Shown here: piece after piece, positions 1 to 5,608 of the stretch | How the letters are laid out: every line of letters begins with the position of its first letter | Position numbering within the stretch: the stretch's first letter is position 1 | Assembly (NCBI GenBank): GCA_001821475.1 | Contig: MHMF01000015.1 | Location: 1-10,098 of the forward strand | Reading direction: 5' to 3' | Length of the DNA: 10,098 nucleotides | Source: Candidatus Nealsonbacteria bacterium RIFCSPLOWO2_01_FULL_38_120 | GTDB lineage: Bacteria; Patescibacteriota; Minisyncoccia; Minisyncoccales; GWA2-38-27 | Notes under the pieces: model-generated | Database searches by the model: none | What the model saw: the letters and a program-made list of their open reading frames with translations, nothing else | Told to the model about the DNA's origin: nothing | Translations under genes and position numbers: made by a program

Positions 1-120
1 GGTTTTTACCGAGAAGCATTAGTATCTCGGTATGTGTATAAAAATGCCAAAGGTCTGTATACAGAACATCGGAGCTACAGGGGGATTATTTTCCTTTGCA
101 AGGCGAAGGAAAATAAAAAA
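1..120. other. Left-edge non-coding stretch with hairpins
   Basis: There is a short inverted repeat at 7-14/25-32 (taccgaga/tctcggta), a 10-bp palindrome at 55-64, and an 11-bp stem at 86-96/106-116. None matches an RNA family that I recognise. One + frame is open from base 1 to about 210 and could be the tail of a gene truncated by the window edge, but it runs through the hairpins and its translation has no recognisable feature. I therefore do not call it a gene. Confidence 0.3.
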
Positions 121-146
121 AAGAGCGTGGAGAGGTTTCTCCACGC
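111..146 (-). terminator. Rho-independent terminator of the small minus-strand unit
   Basis: A perfect 9-bp stem (125-133/138-146, gcgtggaga/tctccacgc) with a 4-nt loop is followed on the minus strand by a run of eight Ts (122-115). It lies 44 bp past the stop of the zinc-ribbon gene, where a terminator for the 724-to-190 unit is expected. Confidence 0.8.
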
Positions 147-189
147 CTTAATTGGTTTGATTTTTCGGCATTGGTTTCGTAGCGAGAAA

Positions 190-438
190 TTATTCGGCGA
201 GCATTTTGCCTGACTTTTTTCGTGAATACGACGAGCGAACAATTTTTCCGCCGCCTGAGTTACGCCTATTCCCATTTAGTCTATGGCGGCAAGCAGGGCA
301 AACTCCAGAGTCGCCTACTCTACCTATATACCAAGAATGGCAGAGTTGACATTTTTTTTCAATTTCTTTGAGATTTTCCAGTGTTGTTTCGTTGATAGCC
401 GATGTGCCCCGTAATATCAATTTCGAGATTCCGTTCAT
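190..438 (-). CDS. Small zinc-ribbon-like protein, 82 aa
   Basis: The function is unknown. The protein has four cysteines in the pattern CxxC-x13-CxxC (C30, C33, C47, C50), typical of a small zinc ribbon that binds nucleic acid or protein. Ahead of it is a helical stretch (about residues 18-29), and behind it a basic, Gly/Ser/Arg/Lys-rich tail (57-78). I chose the ATG at 438 because GAAAGGA lies 6 nt upstream on the minus strand; a TTG at 453 would add five residues but sits on the wrong side of that SD. It follows the 82-aa gene at 476-724 by 37 bp and is followed by a good terminator, so the two probably share a transcript. RNA or DNA binding is an inference from the cysteine pattern alone. 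Confidence 0.65.
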   Translation of the reverse strand: MNGISKLILRGTSAINETTLENLKEIEKKCQLCHSWYIGRVGDSGVCPACRHRLNGNRRNSGGGKIVRSSYSRKKSGKMLAE

Positions 439-475
439 CTTGATTCCTTTCAATGTCTGCGTTTACGCCTTGAAT

Positions 476-724
476 TCATTTGCCGTTGTTCAGTAAATCG
501 CTGAAGGATTGTTTGAGCGCTGAATGGTGTCTTTTCATTATTTTGAATGGCGGTTTAGAACATGTCTTGCCAAAAACGGTACAATTAATTATTGCGACAT
601 CTTCCAGACGATATCCTTCGTCTTTAGCGCTTTTTATCGCGCTTTTGTGCGTTCTTGCTACCACTACATTACCCTCTTGGCTTATTGCCATTGAGAAACA
701 TCCTATCTTTGTTTTCGTCGCCAT
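476..724 (-). CDS. Small hypothetical protein, 82 aa
   Basis: I do not recognise this family. It is the first gene of a minus-strand pair. The ATG at 724 is preceded by GGAG with an 8-nt spacer; an upstream extension to 811 would run through the promoter, so it is rejected. The first part (MATKTKIGCF to about residue 50) reads as a compact alpha/beta segment with a probable strand at SMAISQEGNVVVA and a helix at KSAIKSAKDEGY. The last third is basic (KIMKRHHSALK). Cysteines at 9, 48 and 55 do not form a standard metal motif. No signal peptide or membrane helix is seen. The SD, promoter and downstream terminator support real expression. Confidence 0.6.
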   Translation of the reverse strand: MATKTKIGCFSMAISQEGNVVVARTHKSAIKSAKDEGYRLEDVAIINCTVFGKTCSKPPFKIMKRHHSALKQSFSDLLNNGK

Positions 725-778
725 GGATTTTACTCCGAAAAAATAATGGGAATAGTGGAAAGAACAACAACATAATTT

Positions 779-807
779 TATATTATATATATAAATGTTA
801 TTGTCAA
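779..807 (-). promoter_or_regulatory. Probable sigma-70 promoter for the 724-to-190 unit
   Basis: The minus strand has a perfect TTGACA (807-802). Downstream is a run of TA repeats in which several -10 hexamers are possible: TATAAT at 14 nt, TAATAT at 16 nt and TATAAA at 19 nt. The exact -10 cannot be decided by eye. It would give a leader of about 50 nt before the ATG at 724. Confidence 0.55.
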
Positions 808-810
808 CCA

Positions 811-889
811 CGCCCGCATCGCTACGCCCGCCAGCAATGTTTCGCGTAGCGATGCGGGATTACTCGCTTGCGAAGCGTTGCAGACGGGC
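811..889. repeat. GC-rich nested inverted repeat
   Basis: A perfect 15-bp inverted repeat (813-827/844-858, cccgcatcgctacgc and its complement) encloses a 16-nt loop. A 5-bp hairpin follows at 865-877. The loop-side segment 826-838 is complementary at 11 of 13 positions (counting one T-G) to 877-889, so pseudoknot-like or cruciform pairing is possible. The octamer acgcccgc occurs twice, 14 nt apart (810, 824). The block is far richer in GC than its surroundings and lies between two divergent promoters. It may be a REP or MITE-like element. Confidence 0.6.
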
Positions 890-903
890 TTTTAGAAAAA
901 TTT

Positions 904-931
904 TTGATTTATTTTTTATGTGGCGTATAAT
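904..931 (+). promoter_or_regulatory. Promoter of the dacA-like gene, probably leaderless
   Basis: TTGATT (904-909), a 16-nt spacer and a perfect TATAAT (926-931). The expected transcription start falls at about 937-940, on or within 3 nt of the ATG at 940. The mRNA would then be leaderless or nearly so. Confidence 0.7.
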
Positions 932-939
932 AAGGAAAC

Positions 940-1920
940 ATGAACTTGGATATTTCTAAAAAAAATTTAAAAGTTTTATTTATTATTCTTATTATGAGTA
1001 TACCTTTTTGGTGGGGAATGAATGTGTTTGCCAATAACCTGGAGAGCTTTTATTTTGCGCGAATGGCAAACGGAACTTCTGAAATTTTCACAGCCCAATT
1101 AAACAGGATTATTCTACTGCATAAAGCGGAACAAAGACAAAGAAAGATTGACAGCCTGCAAATAGGAGCGAGAGCCGCAATCTCGGTTGAAATGGATAAA
1201 AATGGAAAGGAGCGGATTTTATATGAAAATAATTCCGGTCAGTTCCTGCCTATTGCATCATTAACTAAGCTGATGACCGCTTTGATTGTTTTTGATTTAA
1301 ACGAAACATATAATTCGTCTCAATTAATAATAATAAGCAAGGAGGCGTTTGACCAGGAAGGTTCTTTGAGGTATGGGGATTTAATAGTTGGAGAAAAAAT
1401 TTCTATTGAGAATCTTTTAAATATAATGCTGATTGAATCAAGCAACGACGCGGCTTTTGCTTTAGCGGAGTTCATAAGCAAAGACGCTTTTGTTGATTTG
1501 ATGAATTATTACGCCCAAGATTTAGAACTTGCGGATACTAAATTTTTTAATCCAACAGGGCTTGATGAAGCAAGTCCCAGTAAAGAAAGCAATTTTTCAA
1601 CAGTCCAAGATTTAGCCCGGCTCGCGGAATATATTTTAAAAAATTATCCGCGTATTTTTGAAATAACAACTAAAAAAAATTACAGAGTTTTTAATCACGA
1701 CGGTTCTTTGCGTTATTTTATGCCTCAAAATATAAACGAACTTTTGGGGGAAATTCCAGGAATAATAGGCGGGAAAACTGGATTTAGCATACTTGCTAAT
1801 GGATGTCTGCTTTTAGTAGTGAATGGCGAAGAGAAAGGCAGTTATATCATAAATGTTGTATTGGGTAGCGGCGACCGTTTTGGCGATATGAGAAAACTCA
1901 TTGAAGCGGTGAGGGAATAA
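940..1920 (+). CDS. dacA: D-alanyl-D-alanine carboxypeptidase (PBP5/DacA-like, peptidase S11)
   Basis: A serine penicillin-binding protein that removes the terminal D-Ala from stem pentapeptides outside the membrane, limiting cross-linking. All three active-site motifs are present: SxxK as SLTK (S107, K110), SxN as SSN (167-169) and KTG (279-281, in GGKTGF). A hydrophobic segment at residues 10-30 with no clear cleavage site looks like a signal anchor. Residues 31-80 are a helical linker before the catalytic domain (about 80-326). At 326 aa it is shorter than E. coli PBP5 and seems to lack the C-terminal beta domain and amphipathic anchor, so the N-terminal helix probably tethers it. The start is fixed by the TATAAT immediately upstream. 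mraY begins 17 bp after the stop, which suggests cotranscription. The symbol is by family; a D,D-endopeptidase role is not excluded. Confidence 0.9.
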   Translation: MNLDISKKNLKVLFIILIMSIPFWWGMNVFANNLESFYFARMANGTSEIFTAQLNRIILLHKAEQRQRKIDSLQIGARAAISVEMDKNGKERILYENNSGQFLPIASLTKLMTALIVFDLNETYNSSQLIIISKEAFDQEGSLRYGDLIVGEKISIENLLNIMLIESSNDAAFALAEFISKDAFVDLMNYYAQDLELADTKFFNPTGLDEASPSKESNFSTVQDLARLAEYILKNYPRIFEITTKKNYRVFNHDGSLRYFMPQNINELLGEIPGIIGGKTGFSILANGCLLLVVNGEEKGSYIINVVLGSGDRFGDMRKLIEAVRE

Positions 1921-1937
1921 AGATAATAATAAAATTT

Positions 1938-3032
1938 ATGCCGGAATTAACGATAAGCGTTATAAAAATTTTTTCGTTGGGAGCTTTAAGTTTTATTTTG
2001 GCGTTTTTGATAACTCCATTTTTGACTGGCTTTTTATATAAACATAAGCTTTGGCGGAAAGACGCGAGGGACAAATCAATAGACGGAAAAGATATGCCGT
2101 TTTTCCAAAAATTTCACGGTAAAGACGAAACGCGAGTGCCGAGATTCGGCGGACTGCTGATTTGGGTTACAACTATTATTTTGGCTTTTTTGTTTTTATT
2201 GCTTTCAAGGTTAGATGTGTGGTGGCTCAAAAAGTTGAATTTTTTAAGCAGGTCCCAGACATGGCTGCCGATTTTTGCTTTGGCTTCCGCTTCTTTGGTT
2301 GGGTTGGCCGATGATGTCCTGCAGGTTTTTGCGGGTTCTAAAAATTTTTTATGGAGATTCTGGGAAAAAAATGGAAAATACATCGGAGGCGGAATTAAAC
2401 TGAAATACCGCTTAATTATGGTGGTTGCAATAGGGCTGGTGGGCGCTTGGTGGTTTTATTCAAAATTGGGCTATGCCACTTTACATATCCCTGGCAACGG
2501 TGATATTCTTATTGGTCTTTGGTATATCCCGCTTTTTATTTTAGTAATGCTGGCTGTTTATAGCGGGGGAGTAATAGATGGATTGGACGGTTTGGCAGGC
2601 GGAACTTTCGCTTCAATTTTTGCGGCTTTTGCCGGAATTGCTTTGTTTCAGCAACAAATTGATTTGGCGGCTTTTTGTATCGTGATAGTCGGCGCTCTGC
2701 TTTCTTTTTTATGGTTTAATATCCCGCCAGCCAGATTCTATATGGGAGAAACAGGAATGCTCGGCCTTTGTTGCGCATTAACTGTGGTGGCGTTTTTGAC
2801 TGACTCTGTTTTGGTTTTGCCAATCATAGCTTTCTTACCAGCGCTTGAAGCTGGTTCTGTTATAATCCAGCTTATTTCTAAAAAATTTCGGGGTAAAAAA
2901 ATTTTTCTGGCAGCGCCTATTCATCATCATTTTGAAGCAAAGGGCTGGCCTGCTTATAAAATAACAATGAGATTTTGGGTTGTCGGGATTGTAATGGCAA
3001 TAATTGGAGTGGCTATAAGATTGCTGGGATGA
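1938..3032 (+). CDS. mraY: Phospho-N-acetylmuramoyl-pentapeptide-transferase MraY
   Basis: An integral membrane enzyme that transfers phospho-MurNAc-pentapeptide from UDP to undecaprenyl phosphate, giving lipid I. The length (364 aa) and about ten hydrophobic segments fit the family. Motifs in order: the RVPRFGG loop (66-72); the ADD pair (D125, D126); DGLDGLAGG (214-222); YMGETGMLGL (268-277); and the MraY-specific histidine loop APIHHHFEAKGWP (326-338), which separates it from WecA-type enzymes. Some usually conserved residues differ: DDxxK reads DDVLQ, the Asn and Thr ahead of DGLDG are absent (SGGVIDGLDG), and GDxGSL reads GETGML. There is no SD before the ATG. It lies 17 bp after the carboxypeptidase gene and converges on the 199-aa gene. 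Confidence 0.95.
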   Translation: MPELTISVIKIFSLGALSFILAFLITPFLTGFLYKHKLWRKDARDKSIDGKDMPFFQKFHGKDETRVPRFGGLLIWVTTIILAFLFLLLSRLDVWWLKKLNFLSRSQTWLPIFALASASLVGLADDVLQVFAGSKNFLWRFWEKNGKYIGGGIKLKYRLIMVVAIGLVGAWWFYSKLGYATLHIPGNGDILIGLWYIPLFILVMLAVYSGGVIDGLDGLAGGTFASIFAAFAGIALFQQQIDLAAFCIVIVGALLSFLWFNIPPARFYMGETGMLGLCCALTVVAFLTDSVLVLPIIAFLPALEAGSVIIQLISKKFRGKKIFLAAPIHHHFEAKGWPAYKITMRFWVVGIVMAIIGVAIRLLG

Positions 3033-3043
3033 ATATGAAAACA

Positions 3044-3069
3044 GGGCAAGATTTTTCTTAATCTTGCCC
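3044..3069. terminator. Terminator hairpin between convergent genes
   Basis: A perfect 10-bp stem (3044-3053/3060-3069, gggcaagatt/aatcttgccc) with a 6-nt loop. On the minus strand it is followed by TGTTTT and overlaps the last codons of the 199-aa gene. On the + strand it lies 12 bp past mraY but has only a weak T-run. It probably stops minus transcription and may also slow + transcription. Confidence 0.7.
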
Positions 3070-3657
3070 CTTGATTAAATCTGCGATTTTTTTTACTTTT
3101 TTGAGGGCGTTCCTTTTTCCTGTTTTCGCCATTAAATTTTGCGCTTCAGCGGCGATCCCGTTCATCTCAATTTTCCCCTCCAGATCTGCCATAATTCTCA
3201 AGTGGTTTTTTTGAGGCCGCAACTCTTTAATTTTATTCCAGGCGTTTGTTCTTCTGGGGGGATCTTCCTCAACCACTTTAAGTAGAATTCTGATGGCGTG
3301 ATCTCTGCCGATGATTCCATTGTTTATCCTGGAAAGAAATTCTTCGTATGCCCAGTCTGATGTATCTCCTGTCCTGTTTAAGAATAATATCAGGAGCTCG
3401 CTTGGGTCTATCCCGATTTTCAGAATTATCTCTCTAATTTGGCGGAGAATATCTTGTTTTTGGGTTAAGACAAGCAGATATTCTAGATCGTCAAGGGTGA
3501 CATTCTCTTCTTTTAATACCATTGATAAGATCGTTGTTTTATGTGGATCTTGCGAAACCATTCGCAGAAGAAGCATTAATCCGTCTTTGTTTCCCTTGAG
3601 ACCTTCAATGCCTTTTTGTATTTTTTCTTCTTTGGTTTTTCTTCTGAATATTCTCAT
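3058..3657 (-). CDS. Hypothetical helical-repeat protein, 199 aa
   Basis: I do not recognise this family. The protein is nearly all alpha-helical and hydrophilic, with basic ends (MRIFRRKTKEEK at the start, KKVKKIADLIKG at the end), no signal peptide and no membrane helix, so it is probably cytoplasmic. Two segments look like copies of one helical repeat: LLRMVSQDP (30-38) and LLKVVEEDP (125-133), each followed by a basic residue-rich turn and another helix. This suggests a HEAT- or TPR-like scaffold. The ATG at 3657 has GGGAG 6 nt upstream; the frame is open to 3738 but that extension crosses the likely promoter. It is convergent with mraY and is not an obvious part of wall synthesis. Confidence 0.65.
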   Translation of the reverse strand: MRIFRRKTKEEKIQKGIEGLKGNKDGLMLLLRMVSQDPHKTTILSMVLKEENVTLDDLEYLLVLTQKQDILRQIREIILKIGIDPSELLILFLNRTGDTSDWAYEEFLSRINNGIIGRDHAIRILLKVVEEDPPRRTNAWNKIKELRPQKNHLRIMADLEGKIEMNGIAAEAQNLMAKTGKRNALKKVKKIADLIKGQD

Positions 3658-3711
3658 GGATCGCTCCCGTGAAAAGAACAATAAATTAACTTGTTTAACT
3701 GCTATTTGAAG

Positions 3712-3738
3712 ATTATTCTTTATTTCTATTTTTGTCAA
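3712..3738 (-). promoter_or_regulatory. Probable promoter of the 199-aa gene
   Basis: On the minus strand there is a perfect TTGACA (3738-3733), then a 15-nt spacer and AATAAT (3717-3712). The start would be near 3705, leaving a leader of about 48 nt that contains the GGGAG SD. It faces away from the promoter at 3762-3789. Confidence 0.5.
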
Positions 3739-3761
3739 TTTTCTTCCGTTCTCTCTCGCTC

Positions 3762-3789
3762 TTTACAAAAATTTTAAAATAATTATACT
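3762..3789 (+). promoter_or_regulatory. Promoter of the 55-aa gene
   Basis: TTTACA (3762-3767), a 16-nt spacer and TATACT (3784-3789). The transcript should start near 3796, giving a leader of about 55 nt with a small ggtta/taacc hairpin (3801-3817) and an AGGAG SD at 3840-3844. Confidence 0.65.
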
Positions 3790-3851
3790 ACAAACAGTCA
3801 GGTTAGAAAGTTTAACCCCTTAAAAATGTACTTTTTTGCAGGAGAAGAAAT

Positions 3852-4019
3852 ATGAGCCATTTAACATTGTTAGGCGTGATTGTCGCGGCATCGGTTATGG
3901 GCGCTTTTAATGATTGCGCCATAGGTATTCATTTGGAGCAGTATCCTAAGTGGAAACAGATTATTCACAAGTTGACATATATGGCTTTCGGAGGGATTAT
4001 TGCGAAGATCATGTTGTAA
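3852..4019 (+). CDS. Small hypothetical protein, 55 aa, possible membrane association
   Basis: A short open frame from ATG 3852 to TAA 4019 with an excellent SD (AGGAG, 7-nt spacer). The translation starts MSHLTLLGVIVAASVMG, a hydrophobic segment of about 15 residues. A central charged stretch follows (HLEQYPKWKQIIHK, 27-40), then a second hydrophobic segment (LTYMAFGGIIAKIML) at the C-terminus. Two short membrane-contacting helices joined by a polar loop are plausible. It has its own promoter (3762-3789) and terminator (4048-4098), so it forms a complete monocistronic unit. I recognise no family. A wall-related role is only a guess from location. Confidence 0.7.
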   Translation: MSHLTLLGVIVAASVMGAFNDCAIGIHLEQYPKWKQIIHKLTYMAFGGIIAKIML

Positions 4020-4047
4020 GCATCAAATTATAAGCCATCAAAACGGC

Positions 4048-4098
4048 GAGCGCCGGAGAACAAATGTCTTTACAAATGTTTTCCCGCGCTCTTTTTTT
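4048..4098 (+). terminator. Rho-independent terminator of the 55-aa gene
   Basis: The imperfect stem has outer arms gagcgc (4048-4053) and gcgctc (4086-4091). Pairing continues inward through ggagaaca/tgttttcc, with one G-T pair and two A-A mismatches nearer the loop, and ends in a cttt loop. Seven Ts follow at 4092-4098. It lies 28 bp after the stop codon. Confidence 0.85.
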
Positions 4099-4124
4099 GT
4101 CAATTCAATTTATTTTGTTATAAT
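4097..4124 (+). promoter_or_regulatory. Promoter leading into the hairpin upstream of murI
   Basis: TTGTCA (4097-4102), a 16-nt spacer and a perfect TATAAT (4119-4124). The start would be near 4131. It overlaps the T-run of the preceding terminator. It is the only convincing promoter I find between the 55-aa gene and murI. Confidence 0.6.
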
Positions 4125-4130
4125 AAAATA

Positions 4131-4221
4131 TTGCATTTTGTTTTTTAATCTCGCTAATTCATCGTCGCTGATTTCCTACGATCGTAGGAAATTCACTACG
4201 ATGAATTTATTCTTTTTTTTT
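4131..4221 (+). ncRNA. Candidate small RNA or attenuator leader
   Basis: About 25 nt after the predicted start lies a large fold-back. The outer arms are aattcatcgt (4156-4165) and acgatgaatt (4198-4207). Two 6-nt strands form an internal loop, and the core is a perfect 20-bp palindrome at 4172-4191 centred on tacgatcgta. A run of nine Ts (4213-4221) follows. Promoter, stem and T-run together would yield an RNA of about 90 nt. It could equally be a premature terminator in a long murI leader. No known RNA family is recognised. Confidence 0.45.
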
Positions 4222-4447
4222 AATATACTTTGAATTACGAAATGCTTTCTTGGTCCTTTCTTCAAATTTCAGAGCGAAAATTTGATACAATTATAAGGCA
4301 TATTCAAAGCATACGGCGAATAATTGCAGCAAATTTGCAGCTGAAATTTGGAGAAAAGATCAGAAATTCTTTTTGCATTTTGCATTTTGTATTTCAAAGT
4401 AATTAGTTATTCATAGTTTTTAATTCATAATTCTTATTTCCATTTTT
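4222..4447. other. AT-rich region before murI, no gene seen
   Basis: No gene or convincing promoter. There are short inverted repeats: tcaaattt/aaatttga (4262-4269/4278-4285), ctttgaat/attcaaag (about 4228/4302) and caaatttcag/ctgaaatttg (about 4263/4342). A short tandem of gcatttt is near 4375. There is no SD before the murI ATG. This stretch may be a folded murI leader, but that is inference. Confidence 0.35.
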
Positions 4448-5260
4448 ATGATTGGAGTATTTGATTCTGGTGTGGGAGGGTTAAGCGTGGTTAAAGAAAT
4501 ATTAAAAAATATTTCTAACCGCCAGATAATTTATTTCGGAGACACGGCCCGGCTTCCTTATGGGACGAAAGGGGTTGATTTTGTAAAGAAATATTCTGAG
4601 AAAATCACTCAATGGCTCTTGGATAGGGGGGTAAAAATTATTATTATCGCCTGCCATACTTCTTCGGCGCTTAGCGGCGACTATTTGAAAAAGCAATTCC
4701 AAAATGTTCCTATTTTTGATATGATAACTCCGACAGCTGAAAAAATTTCCGCTTTTGGATTTGGCAGGATCGGAATAATCGGAACTCCCGGAACAATTAA
4801 AAGCAAAGCGTGGGAAAATCATCTTTTGAAATTGAATCCCCGTCTGGAAATATATTCTTTGGCTTGTCCGTTGCTTGTTCCATTGGTGGAACAAGGGTGG
4901 GTAGATAAAAAAGCCACTAAAGAAATAGTCAAGGAATATTTGAGCTGTTTTAAGGATAAAAAAATAGAGGGTTTGGTTTTGGCTTGCACCCATTATCCTA
5001 TGTTGGAAAAAGTTATAAAAAAAGTCGTTGGCAAGAAAGTTAAAATTATAAATCCGGCGGAGATATTGGCAAAAGAAGTCGGAAAATTTTTAAAGGAAAA
5101 TTTGGAAGCGGATTATTTGCCCTCCTCCGCCAAGGTTACGGATGGTTTTCAAGGGAATGGCTATCAAATTTTTTTTTCCGACGAGCCGTATAATTTTAAA
5201 AAAATCAGCCGTATGTGCTTTAACAAAAAAATAAAGCCGACAATACTTGATCCTTTTTAA
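4448..5260 (+). CDS. murI: Glutamate racemase MurI
   Basis: A cytoplasmic, cofactor-independent racemase that makes D-glutamate for the second residue of the stem peptide, the substrate added by MurD encoded downstream. At 270 aa it has normal length. Motifs: IGVFDSGVGGLSV (2-14, with the Asp-Ser pair), YFGDTARLPYG (29-39), the first catalytic cysteine in IACHTSSA (C69), and the second in LACTHYPML (C180, with T181 and H182). Both catalytic cysteines are present. The residue after C69 is His, where most family members have a substrate-contacting Asn (ACNT). There is no SD before the ATG, and a T-rich stretch runs up to the start. Its promoter may be the distant one at 4097-4124. It converges on the broken gene at 5334-5508. 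Confidence 0.95.
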   Translation: MIGVFDSGVGGLSVVKEILKNISNRQIIYFGDTARLPYGTKGVDFVKKYSEKITQWLLDRGVKIIIIACHTSSALSGDYLKKQFQNVPIFDMITPTAEKISAFGFGRIGIIGTPGTIKSKAWENHLLKLNPRLEIYSLACPLLVPLVEQGWVDKKATKEIVKEYLSCFKDKKIEGLVLACTHYPMLEKVIKKVVGKKVKIINPAEILAKEVGKFLKENLEADYLPSSAKVTDGFQGNGYQIFFSDEPYNFKKISRMCFNKKIKPTILDPF

Positions 5261-5295
5261 ATAAAGAAAAGAGGTTATAGATCTATCTATACCTC
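5259..5295 (-). terminator. Minus-strand terminator of the broken small gene
   Basis: A 10-bp stem with one bulged T (5271-5281/5286-5295) and a 4-nt loop. On the minus strand it is followed by TTTTCTTTATTT (5270-5259). It lies 39 bp past the stop at 5334. The T-rich side is on the minus strand, so it serves that direction better than murI. Confidence 0.65.
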
Positions 5296-5333
5296 CTATG
5301 TCTTGTCTTAAAGAATATGAGTATTTAGCGAAT

Positions 5334-5508
5334 CTATCCAATTGGAATATCCGCGATGAAGGCGCATATAAACATAGCGCTAACTCCAATAAAACCGCCA
5401 GTTTCACCAATGAGCAAGTACAATATTATCGCCAATAAAGCGCTTACGCCCATTCCCAATTATCCGATTGCGCTAATTGCCAACATTTTTTTTCGTTCTA
5501 TCTCTCAT
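5334..5508 (-). pseudogene. Disrupted small membrane-protein gene
   Basis: A strong SD (AGGAAGGG, 8-nt spacer) precedes ATG 5508, which reads MRDRTKKNVGN then stops. A run of eight As (minus strand, 5493-5486) lies in this stretch. Removing one A joins the start to a frame reading MLAISAIG, then an in-frame TAA (5462-5460), then LGMGVSALLAIILYLLIG and a second hydrophobic stretch (GFIGVSAMFICAFIADIPIG) ending at TAG 5334. Repaired, it would be a protein of about 58 aa with two membrane segments. Promoter (5555-5582), SD and terminator are intact. Both lesions could be decay or assembly errors. Alternatively only the 39-aa part from ATG 5453 is made, but it has no SD. Family not recognised. 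Confidence 0.55.
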
Positions 5509-5554
5509 TATCTAATCCCTTCCTAAAAAGATTGATGATTATAGAACTGAATTA

Positions 5555-5582
5555 AGTATAATAGATAAATTATGTTTATCAA
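5555..5582 (-). promoter_or_regulatory. Promoter of the disrupted small gene
   Basis: On the minus strand, TTGATA (5582-5577), a 16-nt spacer and TATACT (5560-5555). The start would be near 5548, giving a leader of about 40 nt that contains the SD. It diverges from the promoter at 5609-5636. Confidence 0.65.
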
Positions 5583-5608
5583 TAAGTTGAATAAAAAGAT
5601 AAATGGTG

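Noticed and set aside
1..210. Partial + frame open from the window edge
   Set aside because: It runs through three hairpins, including a minus-strand terminator, and has no recognisable motif. Without upstream sequence it cannot be supported.
480..746. Plus-strand open frame opposite the 82-aa gene
   Set aside because: The minus-strand frame has an SD, promoter and terminator; the + frame has none and reads like a complement shadow.
3311..3709. Plus-strand open frame of 132 codons opposite the helical-repeat gene
   Set aside because: No SD; Ser/Arg/Ile-rich composition typical of an antisense shadow; the minus gene has better start and stop signals.
4000..4233. Open + frame of 77 codons downstream of the 55-aa gene
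   Set aside because: It starts inside the 55-aa gene, runs through its terminator, the next promoter and the palindromic stem, has no SD, and the product is low-complexity Phe/Asn-rich.
4286..4297. TACAAT/TATAAG as a murI promoter
   Set aside because: No acceptable -35 hexamer lies 15-18 nt upstream of either hexamer.
4373..4398. Tandem gcatttt repeat as a CRISPR or regulatory array
   Set aside because: Only two to three degenerate units without spacers in a low-complexity AT-rich tract.
5090..5410. Minus-strand open frame of 106 codons across the end of murI
   Set aside because: It overlaps the murI 3' end and crosses the minus terminator, with no start signal. The disrupted small gene in another frame explains the non-murI part better.
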